Below, piece after piece: positions 8,948 through 19,141 of a stretch of DNA of 43,430 bases. Position 1 is the first letter of the stretch; every line of letters starts with the position of its first letter. The stretch is from Treponema sp. (lineage in GTDB: Bacteria > Spirochaetota > Spirochaetia > Treponematales > Breznakiellaceae), in contig JAITFY010000077.1 of NCBI GenBank assembly GCA_031281025.1, forward strand, positions 1 through 43,430. The letters are read 5' to 3'. A program made the position numbers and the translations under genes. Below the pieces are notes generated by a model, which searched no databases, was not told the origin of the DNA, and saw nothing but the letters and a program-made list of their open reading frames with translations.

Positions 8948-10222
8948 GTGAAGGTTTTGGTTGTTGGCGGAGGCGGGCGGGAACATGCAATTGTCAAAGC
9001 GTTAAAAAAAAATGAGCGTATTAAACAAATTTATGCGGCGCCCGGCAATGGCGGCATTGGATGTGACGCGCAGTGTATTCCAATTAAAGCTGCGGATATT
9101 CCCGGAATGATTGAATTCGTTACAAATAACTCAGTTGACTATGTAGTGGTGGCGCCTGATGATCCTTTGGCGCTTGGTATGGTGGATGCGCTGGAAGTTA
9201 AGGGGATTCCCTGTTTTGGCCCCAATAAGGCAGCCGCACGTATCGAAGGCAGCAAGGTTTTTTCCAAAAACTTGATGAAAAAATACGGCATTCCTACGGC
9301 GGAATATGAGGTTTTTGATAGTGCAGACATGGCAAAAAAATATGTGAAGACGAATCAAAAATACCCATTGGTGATAAAAGCCGACGGCCTTGCATTGGGA
9401 AAAGGCGTCTTCATCGTTCTGGATCAATCACAGGCTCTCGAAACTATCGATACCATAATGGTTGATAAAAAATTTGGAGATAGCGGTTCAAGTATCGTTA
9501 TCGAAGAATTTTTAAGCGGCCCGGAGGTTTCTGTTCTTGCCTTTACCGATGGTAATACAATTATTCCTATGGTATCATCGATGGACCACAAACGCGCTTT
9601 TGATGGAAATACCGGCCCAAACACCGGAGGCATGGGAACAATTGCTCCAAATCCGTATTATACAAAAAAAATTGCGGCAATTTGCGAAAAAACAATTTTT
9701 TTGCCGACTATCAATGCGATGTTAACTGAAGGCTGCCCTTTTAAAGGCTGCCTATACTTTGGCCTTATGCTTACAGCTGCAGGCCCTGTTGTAATCGAAT
9801 ATAATTGCAGGTTTGGCGATCCGGAAACTCAAGTGATTCTGCCTCTTTTGGAAACTGACCTTTTTGAAGTGATGGAAGCTGTAACACACAACCGGCTCTC
9901 CAGTATCGATATTCGCTGGGCTAGCGGCAGTGCAGCCTGTGTTATTTTGGCAAGCGGGGGTTACCCAGACTCATATAAAAGCGGATTCGCAATCAACGGA
10001 CTTGATGCCAATGGTTCGTTAAACGAAATAACTGTTTTTCATTCCGGCACCACTTTTAAAGACGGCGTTTTTTTAACAACAGGAGGCCGTGTGCTTGGCG
10101 TTACAGCGGCTGCATCTACGCTTGATAATGCTCTTAAAAAGGCATACAAAGCGGCAGGAAGCATACACTTTGAGGGAATGTTTTACAGAAAAGATATTGG
10201 TAACATGTCCTGTGTGTCATGA
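8948..10222 (+). CDS. purD: Phosphoribosylamine-glycine ligase (GAR synthetase)
   Basis: ATP-grasp enzyme joining phosphoribosylamine and glycine. I choose the GTG at 8948, after an AGGGGG ribosome site, because the protein then starts MKVLVVGGGGREHA as in the family and is 424 residues long. The ORF-track GTG at 8900 would add 16 hydrophobic residues. Motifs include PLVIKADGLALGKGV, NTGPNTGGMGT and EYNCRFGDPETQV. It is the last gene of the purine operon. Its 3' end overlaps the convergent Na/Pi transporter gene by 40 bases. Confidence 0.93.
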   Translation: MKVLVVGGGGREHAIVKALKKNERIKQIYAAPGNGGIGCDAQCIPIKAADIPGMIEFVTNNSVDYVVVAPDDPLALGMVDALEVKGIPCFGPNKAAARIEGSKVFSKNLMKKYGIPTAEYEVFDSADMAKKYVKTNQKYPLVIKADGLALGKGVFIVLDQSQALETIDTIMVDKKFGDSGSSIVIEEFLSGPEVSVLAFTDGNTIIPMVSSMDHKRAFDGNTGPNTGGMGTIAPNPYYTKKIAAICEKTIFLPTINAMLTEGCPFKGCLYFGLMLTAAGPVVIEYNCRFGDPETQVILPLLETDLFEVMEAVTHNRLSSIDIRWASGSAACVILASGGYPDSYKSGFAINGLDANGSLNEITVFHSGTTFKDGVFLTTGGRVLGVTAAASTLDNALKKAYKAAGSIHFEGMFYRKDIGNMSCVS

Positions 10223-11904
10223 AAAAGATATGGCGAATTATTTTTTTCTTTAAGCAAAATTATCCTTTTTGCTATGGAAACAACATGATCGTTTATTCTG
10301 GCATAATAATTTATCGTATCAAGATGGATAGATGTTGTATTAACCGATGGTTTTTTTATTGATAATATATCGACTGATGGTTTAATCCACTTATTCAGCC
10401 TTCTAATATGTAAAAGCTGATATTTTTTTTCATCAACATCTGAATATTTTTCCACTATTTCATTTGCAAGTTCAGTATTTTCTTCCCTAAAAGCTCTAAC
10501 CATTCTTTCGATATTTTCCATTATTTTTTCATGCAGTTCCGTAATTTCTTTTGCGCCGTATTTGGAAAACTCTAAATTTTGTTTAATCATTCTTTTGGCT
10601 ATAAGCATAAGGTTTTTATCAATGATGTCTCCTATAGATTCAAGTTCATTTTGTATCAATAAATAATTCATGCTTTTTTTTGTTTCTTCCTTGCCAAGCT
10701 CTTTTTGAGATATTTTTACCAAATAGAAAATTATTTCTTTATGAAGGATACCTATTTTTTTGTCATATTTACTGATTTTTTTTGTATCTTTCTTTTCCTT
10801 GTCTTTAAATGCAATATCCAGTTTTTTAAACATATCTTTGATTAAAACAGTAACAATTAATATTTCCTTTTTTGCCATGTGAAGCGCTATGTCAATATTT
10901 TCTTCGATAAGGCTGTCTTGCAGAAATGTTACACCAAAAGATTTTTTTACCGGTTTGTCTTTAATAATTTTACAAACCAATTTAATCATAGGTCCTATAA
11001 ACCATATATTAATTAATCCCAGTATAAGGTTAAAGCTAACCTGAAAAAACGGAAGCTGCCAAACAACCGGAACACTATTGTAATACCATGGCAGAAGAAT
11101 ACCTTTCATTGGCCATAAAAATGATGTAAAAATGATTACTCCAAAGACACTAAAAAGACAGTTCATGATGGCAACACGTTTGCCGTTTTTTTTGGCGGCA
11201 ATGGAGGCTAAAAGCACAGTTGACGATGTTCCCCCATACGCGCCCAAGGCAATAAACATTGCGCTTGAAAAAGGTAAAATCCCTTCGATAACCATCGTTA
11301 AAAGTATTGCTGTTGCGGCAGTAGAAGATTGAATTATTATCGTAAAAACCATTCCCAGTAATATCAATAATAACGGAGACTTAATTTCTAAAAATAAATT
11401 CTGGAAAAAACCTCTTAGTTCAATATCTGTTCTAAAGACATCGCTCATAAGCATAAGGCCTACGAACAATATTCCAAATCCAATAAAAAAATCGGCAATC
11501 GTGCGCATTTTCCTGTTTTTGCTTATGATTTTTATTAAAGCGCCTACAAAAAGCAGCACCATGAAAAATTCTCGTATCCTGAACACGGAAAGCATTATCA
11601 AAAAGAGGGTGCTTGTGGTGCCTAAATGCGCTCCCAGCATAATAGCCATGCCCTGGAACATGGTTAATACGCCTGCGCTGACCATACTCACAACCATTAC
11701 GCCTGTTGCTGCAGAGGATTGAATAATAGCTGTAACTACAACACCTAGACCAAAAGCCGAAAACCGGTTTCCGCCTAATTTGTTTAACATAGCGCTGGCG
11801 GCTGTAGTAGTGTTTTTTCTGACACTCTCGCCGAACATGGCAACACCAAATAAAAATGCCCCGCAGCCAACCAGCAGGGATAAAATGGAGTAAAACAGTT
11901 CCAT
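10183..11904 (-). CDS. Na/phosphate cotransporter family protein with PhoU-like C-terminal domain
   Basis: The 573-residue protein has about eight hydrophobic segments in its first ~310 residues with the inverted-repeat signature of Na/Pi transporters: IIQSSAATGVMVV in the first half and IIQSSTAATAIL in the second. From about residue 340 on it is cytoplasmic, charged and helical, resembling PhoU domains (KKSMNYLLIQNELESIGDIIDKNL). Bacterial members (NptA/YjbB type) move phosphate with sodium. It is a single gene between convergent purD and divergent ykgJ-like gene. GAGG lies before the ATG. Whether it imports or exports phosphate cannot be told. Confidence 0.88.
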   Translation of the reverse strand: MELFYSILSLLVGCGAFLFGVAMFGESVRKNTTTAASAMLNKLGGNRFSAFGLGVVVTAIIQSSAATGVMVVSMVSAGVLTMFQGMAIMLGAHLGTTSTLFLIMLSVFRIREFFMVLLFVGALIKIISKNRKMRTIADFFIGFGILFVGLMLMSDVFRTDIELRGFFQNLFLEIKSPLLLILLGMVFTIIIQSSTAATAILLTMVIEGILPFSSAMFIALGAYGGTSSTVLLASIAAKKNGKRVAIMNCLFSVFGVIIFTSFLWPMKGILLPWYYNSVPVVWQLPFFQVSFNLILGLINIWFIGPMIKLVCKIIKDKPVKKSFGVTFLQDSLIEENIDIALHMAKKEILIVTVLIKDMFKKLDIAFKDKEKKDTKKISKYDKKIGILHKEIIFYLVKISQKELGKEETKKSMNYLLIQNELESIGDIIDKNLMLIAKRMIKQNLEFSKYGAKEITELHEKIMENIERMVRAFREENTELANEIVEKYSDVDEKKYQLLHIRRLNKWIKPSVDILSIKKPSVNTTSIHLDTINYYARINDHVVSIAKRIILLKEKNNSPYLFHDTQDMLPISFL

Positions 11905-11991
11905 CAGGAGGTCCTCACATTTTTTAATTACTCTATATTATAAGGAATTAGTCAATACATACTTTCATTTATACAAATAATGGAATTGGCA

Positions 11992-12020
11992 TTGAAACTA
12001 ACTTAAATCCGGTATAAAAT
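11992..12020 (+). promoter_or_regulatory. Putative promoter of the cysteine-cluster gene, leaderless geometry
   Basis: TTGAAA (11992-11997), 17 bases, TAAAAT (12015-12020), then only six adenines before the ATG at 12027. No Shine-Dalgarno can fit in the transcript. Confidence 0.55.
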
Positions 12021-12026
12021 AAAAAA

Positions 12027-12479
12027 ATGGATGAGCCGTTTTATGTATCCGGGCTAAAATTTTCATGTAAACGATGTTCTGTCTGCTGCAGGCACGATGC
12101 CGGATTTGTTTTTCTTTCGGAAAGCGATCTTGATAAATTAACAGCTGCATTAAAAATGGACAAAGACAAAGTTATAAAAATGTATTGCAGATGGGTTAAG
12201 GATTGGAAAGGAGAAGAAACCCTGTCATTAAAGGAAAAACAAAACAAAGATTGTATCTTATGGGATGGCGGCTGTTCTGTTTACAATGAACGCCCCCTGC
12301 AATGTATCAATTTTCCTTTTTGGGAATCAATTCTTTCGTCATCAAAAAGCTGGAAAATTACAGCGTTAGACTGCCCTGGAATAAATACAGGTAAATTACA
12401 CACAAAAGAAATGATCGATGAGTTATTGCAAAAAAACAGTGTTTTTCCCATAATTAACAAGAAACGAGGTGAATTGTGA
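12027..12479 (+). CDS. YkgJ-family cysteine-cluster protein
   Basis: Small 150-residue cytoplasmic protein with the CxxCxxCC cluster at residues 14-21 (SCKRCSVCC) followed by further cysteines in DCILWDGGCSVY, RPLQCINFPFW and ALDCPG. This is the pattern of PF03692, a putative metal (zinc or iron) chelating family of unknown exact function. The start ATG is preceded by poly-A, not by a ribosome site. Its TGA overlaps the GTG start of the MBL-fold gene (GTGA), so the two are co-translated. Confidence 0.85.
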   Translation: MDEPFYVSGLKFSCKRCSVCCRHDAGFVFLSESDLDKLTAALKMDKDKVIKMYCRWVKDWKGEETLSLKEKQNKDCILWDGGCSVYNERPLQCINFPFWESILSSSKSWKITALDCPGINTGKLHTKEMIDELLQKNSVFPIINKKRGEL

Positions 12480-13417
12480 ATATCCAATTTTGGGGAGTAC
12501 GCGGATCCATTCCAACGCCGGCTTCTCCATCCCGGGTAAAAAGTAAAATTTCGGCAATAGTTGAGCAAATTACACCCGAAGATTTAATTAATTCAGAAAG
12601 CCGTGAACGGTTTCTGGCAAGGCTTCCTACCTGGCTTTTTGGAACAGTCGGCGGCAACAGTCCATGTGTCAGTATTACCTTTGATGATAACCCGCACGAG
12701 TGTATTGTCTTTGATGCCGGCTCGGGGCTTAGGGAAATGGGGCTGGTTCACTCCAATGAAAGCAAAATAAAGCAATATCATTTTTTTTTCTCTCACTTTC
12801 ATTGGGATCACATTCAGGGGCTTCCTTTTTTTCTGCCCGGTTACAACCCTGCAAAAATGCTCGATTTTTATTCTCCTGTTGGCGGGCTTGAAAGCATTAT
12901 TTCCGGGCAAATGAAATATCCGTATTTTCCGGTTACACTTGATGTTATGGCTTCCAAAAAAACGTATCATTACATGGAAAAAGATTTTCATATTTGCAAT
13001 TGCAGCGTGAGTATGAAAAAAATGAACCACCCAGGAGATTCTTATGCATATAGTGTCAACGAAAAAGGCAAACGTTTTATTTATGCAACAGATGTAGAAC
13101 TCACTCCATCGGATTTTATGAAAACCGATGAAAACACGCATTTTTTTCAGGATGCAGATTTGATTGTAGTAGACAGCCAATATACACTGGGAGAAGCAAT
13201 CGAAAAATATAATTGGGGTCACAGCGCATTCAGTCTTGCAGTGGATTTTGCGGCTAACTGGCGGATTAAACATATGGTTTTATTTCACCATGATCCTGGC
13301 TATGATGATCATAAACTTTATGGTATATTGCAATCAGCAAGATGGTACCTTGAAAGAATGAATATAAAAGGAGTCCAGCTCACCCTTGCAATTGAAGGTT
13401 TAAATATATCCATATAG
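12476..13417 (+). CDS. MBL-fold metallo-hydrolase (Lactamase_B_2 / cAMP-phosphodiesterase-like)
   Basis: 313 residues starting at GTG 12476 behind CGAGGTG. MNIQFWGVRGSIPTP is the common opening of a family of predicted metal-dependent hydrolases. The di-metal motif is HFHWDH (107-112), with later ligands in MKKMNHPGDS, IYATDVE, and LFHHDPGYDD. GHSAFSLAVDFA is also conserved in the family. Likely a cytosolic phosphodiesterase or nuclease-like hydrolase; substrate unknown. It overlaps the YkgJ-like gene and is followed 12 bases later by mltG. Confidence 0.85.
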   Translation: MNIQFWGVRGSIPTPASPSRVKSKISAIVEQITPEDLINSESRERFLARLPTWLFGTVGGNSPCVSITFDDNPHECIVFDAGSGLREMGLVHSNESKIKQYHFFFSHFHWDHIQGLPFFLPGYNPAKMLDFYSPVGGLESIISGQMKYPYFPVTLDVMASKKTYHYMEKDFHICNCSVSMKKMNHPGDSYAYSVNEKGKRFIYATDVELTPSDFMKTDENTHFFQDADLIVVDSQYTLGEAIEKYNWGHSAFSLAVDFAANWRIKHMVLFHHDPGYDDHKLYGILQSARWYLERMNIKGVQLTLAIEGLNISI

Positions 13418-13429
13418 GCGGGAATTTCA

Positions 13430-14521
13430 TTGGCAAAAAACAATATTTTGATAAGTTTTGTAAAAATTATTTCGGTCCTTTTAATATTAACAATTATACT
13501 GGCGCTTGCATCACTGGGTTTATTTATTTATTTTAATTCGCCGGCAGATTTTAATAATACAGTAATTGTATCAGAAATAGACGGTATAACTTTGGCAGAT
13601 GACGGGAGTTTTTACATTGAAGTCAGAAGGGGAGAAAGCTCCAGGTCTGTTGGAAGACGTCTTGAAAGAGCAGGTCTTATTAGAAACAGGTATTTTTGGG
13701 ATTTATTATGCCGTTTTGAAAATGAACATATCAAAGTTGGCACTTACAATATTAGTGAGCCAAAAACCCAGTTGGCTATTTTACGTCTTCTTATTGCCGG
13801 AAGGCAAATACTTTACAGGGTTACAATTCCAGAAGGAGTAACGCTTAAAAGAACCGCCAGAATACTACAGGATGCCGGTATATGTTCTCTGGATGATTTT
13901 CTTTTAGCAGCAAGCGATCTTGCCATAATAAGAGATTATAATATCCCGTCTACGGCTCTTTCTATGGAGGGTTATCTCTTTCCAGATACATATATGTTTC
14001 CAAAGGATTTTCCTGCACACATGGTTGTAAAAACAATGGCGGATAATTTCTTTAATAAACTATATGAAATCAGCCCTTCTCTTATTAACATGTCAGCTAA
14101 CGAATTAAATGCTATTGTTATTATGGCTTCTATCGTTGAACGCGAGTACAGAGTCCAGGATGAAGCCCCTCTTATGGCCGGAATTTTTTTTAACCGCCTA
14201 AGGATAAATATGCGCCTTGAGTCATGTGCAACTATTGAATATGTAATTACAGAAATACTTGGAAGGCCGCATCCAACAAGAATACTTAACGTAGACCTTG
14301 AAATACGTTCGCCTTACAACACATATATGTTTCAAGGGCTTCCTCCTGGGCCTATTTCCGCTCCCGGAATAGTAGCATTAAGGGCGGCAGTATATCCGCA
14401 GACTACCAATTACCTGTTTTTCAGATTAATCGATCCTGTAACCGGAAAACATCATTTTTCCAGGACTTATGACGAACACATAAGAGCAGGAGAACTTTTA
14501 ACTAAACCTGTATGGCCTTAA
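13430..14521 (+). CDS. mltG: Endolytic murein transglycosylase
   Basis: Cleaves nascent peptidoglycan strands in the periplasm while anchored in the inner membrane. 363 residues from a TTG start behind GGCGGGA. One membrane segment (about residues 8-34) precedes a LysM-like region (YIEVRRGESSRSVGRRL) and the YceG domain. The catalytic glutamate should be E237 in ASIVEREY, and LESCATIEY and GLPPGPISAPG are further hallmarks. The last bases overlap dnaG by ten. Placing it with dnaG and rpoD joins envelope growth with the macromolecular synthesis genes. Confidence 0.92.
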   Translation: MAKNNILISFVKIISVLLILTIILALASLGLFIYFNSPADFNNTVIVSEIDGITLADDGSFYIEVRRGESSRSVGRRLERAGLIRNRYFWDLLCRFENEHIKVGTYNISEPKTQLAILRLLIAGRQILYRVTIPEGVTLKRTARILQDAGICSLDDFLLAASDLAIIRDYNIPSTALSMEGYLFPDTYMFPKDFPAHMVVKTMADNFFNKLYEISPSLINMSANELNAIVIMASIVEREYRVQDEAPLMAGIFFNRLRINMRLESCATIEYVITEILGRPHPTRILNVDLEIRSPYNTYMFQGLPPGPISAPGIVALRAAVYPQTTNYLFFRLIDPVTGKHHFSRTYDEHIRAGELLTKPVWP

Positions 14522-16368
14522 TTTCCAAATCCACCATCGCCGAAGTTAATAACCGCCTGGATCCAATTGCCATTGTCAGTGATTATCTGCGTCTTGAACA
14601 AAAAAGCGGACGCTGGTGGGGAAGATGTCCTTTTCACGGAGGAGGGCAGGAGAGAACTCCGTCATTTAAAGTAGACCCCGATACCAAAATGTATTATTGT
14701 TTTGGCTGTAACAAAGGCGGAAGTATTATTGGTTTTGTCATGGAAATGGAAAATATTTCGTATCCAGAAGTTATCAAAAATTTAGCCCAAAAAATGAGTA
14801 TTCAGATTCAGTATGATGAAAGCTCTACACAAGAAGAAACAGAAAAAAACAATTCCATTAAAAATGAACTTTATGAGCTGTACCACAGAACTACAAAAAC
14901 TTTCCAGCATTTTTTACTAAAAAATCCCGAAGGGCAAAATGCGCTTAAATATATCCGGGACAGAGGTATCGGAGATGAGATAATCGATATATTTAAACTT
15001 GGTTATGCGCCATCTAACAGAAATTTCCTGCATAATTTTTTAAAAGAAAAAGGATACTCGGATGATTTTCTGGAAAAAACAGGTTTGTTTTCTTCTAATT
15101 ATAAAAAAATTCCCCTGTTTACATCCAGGTTAATTTTTCCAATTACGGACAAGCAGGGAAAAATTGCCGCTTTTGGAGGAAGAGCAATTCCCGGCACAGT
15201 TCAAAATGAAACGCCAAAATACATAAACTCGCCGGAAACAGAAATTTATAAAAAGGGGCAAACTCTTTTTGCGCTTAATTTGGCAAAACCTGCAATGAGG
15301 CAAACCAAAACCGCATTCCTTGCAGAAGGTTATATGGATGTACTTGCTTTGCACCAGGCCGGTATAACAAATTCCATTGCCCCGCTTGGAACTGCCTTTA
15401 CCGATGAACAGGCAAACTTTCTTAGGTCTTGGGTTGATAAAATAATTTTAATTTTTGATACCGATGAAGCAGGTTTTAAAGCAGCTTACAAAGCCATTAC
15501 AACCTGCCGAAAAAACGGTATTTCCTGTTCCATAGTTAATATTCAGGAAGGATTAAAGGAAATAGGCATAGAAACAGCCAATTTAGACAAAGAAATCAAA
15601 GATCCTGCTGATATTTTGCATAAATTTGGCTCTGAGATATTGAAAAAAGTTCTAAAAAGCATTATAAATGATTTTGAGTACCTAATTTTCCGCACAAAGA
15701 TTCAATATATTGCGGCAGATGGTGATATCAACAAGGCAGCCGAATTCATGTTTCCGTATTTGGATTCGCTGGATTCAGAAGTTGACCGTGCTGATACAAT
15801 TACCAGAATTGCCGATATTTTTAAAATTGATCGAGCGGCGGTTTTAAAGGATTACTCAGAATGGAAAACACGTAGTGTTAGAGTGTTTTCCCGTAAAGTT
15901 GACGAAAAGCAGCAGGGATTACAGCTGCAAATTCGCAGGAATGACGAGCTTGGCCTGCTTACCATTGTAGCGGTAAATATGGAACTGTATACAGATTTCC
16001 GTGCCGCACTGGAGATAAAGGAGATAGATAACAGAGCCGCTAAAGAAATCTTCATTGCATTGGAAGAGTGTTTTGTACAGGATAAAAACGGAATAGATTC
16101 CTTGCTTTCAATGATCAAAGATGATAATTTACGCAATTATGTTGCGGAACAGGGAACTTCGGATGAGTATAAGGGTAGTTTTGCCCGGCAGTTAATGGAG
16201 GATGGTATAAAAAGGATTAAAATAAAAAAACTAAAAAAAAGACTATCAGATATAAATTCAGAAATGCGTGAAATTGAACGAAGACACGAAGATACAGGGT
16301 TAATCGATGAACTACTCGAAGAAAAACAAATCATCGATCATCAGATATATAAACTAAATGTAAGATAA
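14512..16368 (+). CDS. dnaG: DNA primase
   Basis: Synthesises RNA primers at the replication fork. The 618-residue protein has the N-terminal zinc finger (C39, H42, C63, C66 in GRCPFHGG and YYCFGCNKGG), the RNA-polymerase/TOPRIM core (LAEGYMDVLAL with the catalytic Glu, and IFDTDEAGFKA with the acidic pair) and a C-terminal helicase-binding region. The ATG overlaps the end of mltG by ten bases, indicating coupling. rpoD follows 13 bases downstream, the widespread dnaG-rpoD order. Confidence 0.95.
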   Translation: MALISKSTIAEVNNRLDPIAIVSDYLRLEQKSGRWWGRCPFHGGGQERTPSFKVDPDTKMYYCFGCNKGGSIIGFVMEMENISYPEVIKNLAQKMSIQIQYDESSTQEETEKNNSIKNELYELYHRTTKTFQHFLLKNPEGQNALKYIRDRGIGDEIIDIFKLGYAPSNRNFLHNFLKEKGYSDDFLEKTGLFSSNYKKIPLFTSRLIFPITDKQGKIAAFGGRAIPGTVQNETPKYINSPETEIYKKGQTLFALNLAKPAMRQTKTAFLAEGYMDVLALHQAGITNSIAPLGTAFTDEQANFLRSWVDKIILIFDTDEAGFKAAYKAITTCRKNGISCSIVNIQEGLKEIGIETANLDKEIKDPADILHKFGSEILKKVLKSIINDFEYLIFRTKIQYIAADGDINKAAEFMFPYLDSLDSEVDRADTITRIADIFKIDRAAVLKDYSEWKTRSVRVFSRKVDEKQQGLQLQIRRNDELGLLTIVAVNMELYTDFRAALEIKEIDNRAAKEIFIALEECFVQDKNGIDSLLSMIKDDNLRNYVAEQGTSDEYKGSFARQLMEDGIKRIKIKKLKKRLSDINSEMREIERRHEDTGLIDELLEEKQIIDHQIYKLNVR

Positions 16369-16381
16369 CAGGAATTAATTA

Positions 16382-18277
16382 ATGTTAAATAATATCAGAT
16401 TAAAAGTAAAAAAAATATCGCCTCTCATTAAATATTTTAATAAAAAACATACCCGCAAACCTTCTGTAAAAAACAAATCAGATGTCATTACAGAAAAAGA
16501 ATTAACAGGAAATACTTTATCATTAAGCGATCAAATAATAGATCCTGCAATCGCAAAATTACTTGAATATGCAAAAGTGCGAAAATCTCTTTCTTATGAT
16601 GAGCTTTCGGATTTTCTTCCGGAAGATATCATAAATAATCCTGACAGAATAGAACCGGTTCTTGTTTTGCTGGAAGCGCATAACGTTCAATTGGTAGAAG
16701 AAGACAGCCTGGCAGAAGATGACGAAAGCAGTTCACAAAAAAGTCAGGGTAATTCAAAAAAAAGAACACAAGGAGCTTCTGATAAAGATTCCTCGCTTGT
16801 TGATGATCCTATCAGGTTATATTTACGTGAAATTGGAAAAGAACATCTTCTTACCGGAGAGCAGGAAATTGAACTTTCCAAACAAATGGAAGAAGGCGAA
16901 AAAACTGTAATTAAAGTAATAAAAAAATCGGGTATGATAATACCGGAATTTTATTCTATTGCGCAAAAAACTTTTTCTAAAAAGGATTATCGTGAATTAA
17001 ACCTTTCAAAAAAAGAAATTACAGAGCACATGACAGAATACCGCAGGTTAAATCAATTTTACAGAGAAACGTTACGCACAATACAGGGTGATTTAAAAAA
17101 CTATATAGAATTAAAAAAACACCTTATAGCAAAAGACGAAAATTATTTAGAAAGCAAAGATTGTATTTCAATCAGAAACAAAATAATGAAGGCAATAAAA
17201 AACACTCAATTACATCCCGACGAAATACATGCATTTTCTGAAAAGTTTATTCAGGCCTCCAAAAAAATAAAGGTTTTTAACAAAGAAAAAGAAAGACTGG
17301 AAAAACACCTTAGAATAAGCTCATTAAAGGAACTTCGTACCTTGGGACGTCTTTTAACAATTAAAGAAGATCGTGAATTACTGGAAGAAAAACTTGGACT
17401 TTCCGCAGATGAAATAAAAGAAAAAATAAGCCAGATACAGGTTACTGATAAAAATATTAAAGCGCTTGCAGAAGAATTCGAAGAAACTATCGAAAACATT
17501 AATCATATAACCATTAATGCAGATGAGATACACAGCGGCCGTACCTTAATGAAAAACGCCAAAGATAAACTTATAAGGGCAAATTTACGTCTTGTAGTCT
17601 CCATTGCAAAAAAATACACAAATAGAGGGCTTCACTTCTTTGATCTTGTTCAGGAGGGTAATATCGGGCTTATTAAAGCAGTAGAAAAATTCGAATATCA
17701 AAAGGGATTTAAATTTTCTACTTACGCAACATGGTGGATTAGGCAGGCAATTACACGTTCAATATCCGATCAGGCAAGAACAATCCGCGTTCCTGTCCAC
17801 ATGATTGAACAGATAAACAAAGTTGTAAGGGAATCAAGGCAGCTGCTGCAGTCACTTGGGCGCGAGCCTACCGATGATGAAATTGCAGAAAAACTGGGAT
17901 GGCCCGTAATAAAAGTTAAAACAGTCAAAAATGTAGCGCGCGAACCGATTAGTCTGGAAACTCCAATAGGCGAAGAAGAGGATTCTCTTTTGGGTGACTT
18001 TATCGAAGATAAAGACGTCGAAAATCCTGCAAACCAGACGGCATTTAAAGTGCTTAAAGAACAGATAGAAAGCGTTCTTTCGACTCTTCCTGCAAGAGAA
18101 CAGGAAGTATTAAAAATGCGTTTTGGCCTTGATAACAACTATTCACTTACTTTGGAAGAAGTAGGCTTGTTCTTTTGTGTAACTCGTGAAAGGATAAGAC
18201 AAATAGAAGCAAAAGCGCTGCGCCGCCTGCGGCATCCAAAAAGAAGCCGTAGATTAAAAGATTATCTGGATCACTAA
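16382..18277 (+). CDS. rpoD: RNA polymerase primary sigma factor (sigma-70)
   Basis: 631 residues. Region 1.2 [18 protein letters not shown], a long non-conserved segment (about 195-385), region 2 ([28 protein letters not shown] and [14 protein letters not shown]), region 3 and region 4 ([35 protein letters not shown]) are all present. AGGAATT precedes the ATG. The promoters proposed in this window (TTGACA / TATAAT-like) fit recognition by such a factor. In region 4.2 the usual VGKxFxVTRERI reads [12 protein letters not shown], a small departure outside the recognition helix. Confidence 0.96.
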   Translation: MLNNIRLKVKKISPLIKYFNKKHTRKPSVKNKSDVITEKELTGNTLSLSDQIIDPAIAKLLEYAKVRKSLSYDELSDFLPEDIINNPDRIEPVLVLLEAHNVQLVEEDSLAEDDESSSQKSQGNSKKRTQGASDKDSSLVDDPIRLYLREIGKEHLLTGEQEIELSKQMEEGEKTVIKVIKKSGMIIPEFYSIAQKTFSKKDYRELNLSKKEITEHMTEYRRLNQFYRETLRTIQGDLKNYIELKKHLIAKDENYLESKDCISIRNKIMKAIKNTQLHPDEIHAFSEKFIQASKKIKVFNKEKERLEKHLRISSLKELRTLGRLLTIKEDRELLEEKLGLSADEIKEKISQIQVTDKNIKALAEEFEETIENINHITINADEIHSGRTLMKNAKDKLIRANLRLVVSIAKKYTNRGLHFFDLVQEGNIGLIKAVEKFEYQKGFKFSTYATWWIRQAITRSISDQARTIRVPVHMIEQINKVVRESRQLLQSLGREPTDDEIAEKLGWPVIKVKTVKNVAREPISLETPIGEEEDSLLGDFIEDKDVENPANQTAFKVLKEQIESVLSTLPAREQEVLKMRFGLDNNYSLTLEEVGLFFCVTRERIRQIEAKALRRLRHPKRSRRLKDYLDH

Positions 18278-18298
18278 AAAATATTATGGAGGAATACG

Positions 18299-19141
18299 AT
18301 GGTAACACAGAATGATTTGGAAAAATTACAGGAGTTACAGGAAATTATTTATGAAAAGATAGGACTTGAAAAAAGTATCCAGGAGATCCCAAAGCTTTTG
18401 GGGACACAGGAAGAAATGTTAGTCAGGCTAAAAAAAGCCTTTATCGATAAAAATGCAGACTACGAAAAAATAAAAGCAGAAGAAATCGAGCTTAAAAATA
18501 AACTTTTCGAAACTGAATCCTTAAGAGAAAAAAACGAAAAAAACATGGAAATTGTAACAACACAAAGAGAAATTGAAGCATTAGATAAAGAGATTAAGGA
18601 TTTATCGGAAAAAGAACAATTATGCCGCAAGGATTTGCAGCAAAAAGAAAAAATACTGTTTGAACTTGATAACCATATAAAACAGCAGACAGCCATGATC
18701 GAACAGCAGGAAAAAGAACTTGAAGACCGCAGAAAAAAAATTCAGGCGGAAATCTCGGACAAACAAAAACAACTGGATGCTCTTCGTAAAAAAGAAAGTA
18801 AATTAACAGATAATCTTGATGCAGAAGTTGTTTTTAAATTTGAACGTATTATTAAAAATAAAATGGGTATTGGCATTGTTGCTATCAAGGGAAATGTCTG
18901 CCATGGATGCCACATGATTCTGCCCGTTCAGTTTGCCAACGAAGTGCGTATCGGGGAAGAGTTTGTTTTCTGCCCGTATTGTTCCAGAATACTTTTTTAC
19001 GAAGAATCAAGCGAAGGGGAAGAGGACTACTTTAACACCGAAGACACAGGCACTCTTTCGGATCTTGATGACATGGACGACGAAGAAGAGGAAGACGACG
19101 AAGAAGAGGAAATAGTAAACATAGATTCCGAAGAAGAATAA
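18299..19141 (+). CDS. Coiled-coil zinc-ribbon protein (C4-type, DUF164/zf-RING_7 family)
   Basis: 280 residues. Residues ~1-170 form a long lysine/glutamate-rich coiled coil. Then comes a C4 zinc ribbon (C201, C204, C225, C228 in VCHGCHMILP and FVFCPYCSRIL) and a very acidic tail of about 40 residues. This matches PF02591 proteins, widely conserved but of unresolved function, often suggested to bind nucleic acid. GGAGG precedes the ATG, 21 bases after rpoD, so it is probably in the same operon. Its stop codon TAA ends on the first base of the RNase P RNA P1 stem encoded on the other strand. Confidence 0.88.
   Translation: MVTQNDLEKLQELQEIIYEKIGLEKSIQEIPKLLGTQEEMLVRLKKAFIDKNADYEKIKAEEIELKNKLFETESLREKNEKNMEIVTTQREIEALDKEIKDLSEKEQLCRKDLQQKEKILFELDNHIKQQTAMIEQQEKELEDRRKKIQAEISDKQKQLDALRKKESKLTDNLDAEVVFKFERIIKNKMGIGIVAIKGNVCHGCHMILPVQFANEVRIGEEFVFCPYCSRILFYEESSEGEEDYFNTEDTGTLSDLDDMDDEEEEDDEEEEIVNIDSEEE

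Noticed and set aside
12593-13273. 226-residue minus-strand ORF
   Set aside because: Antisense shadow of the MBL-fold hydrolase gene; no ribosome site or recognisable domain.
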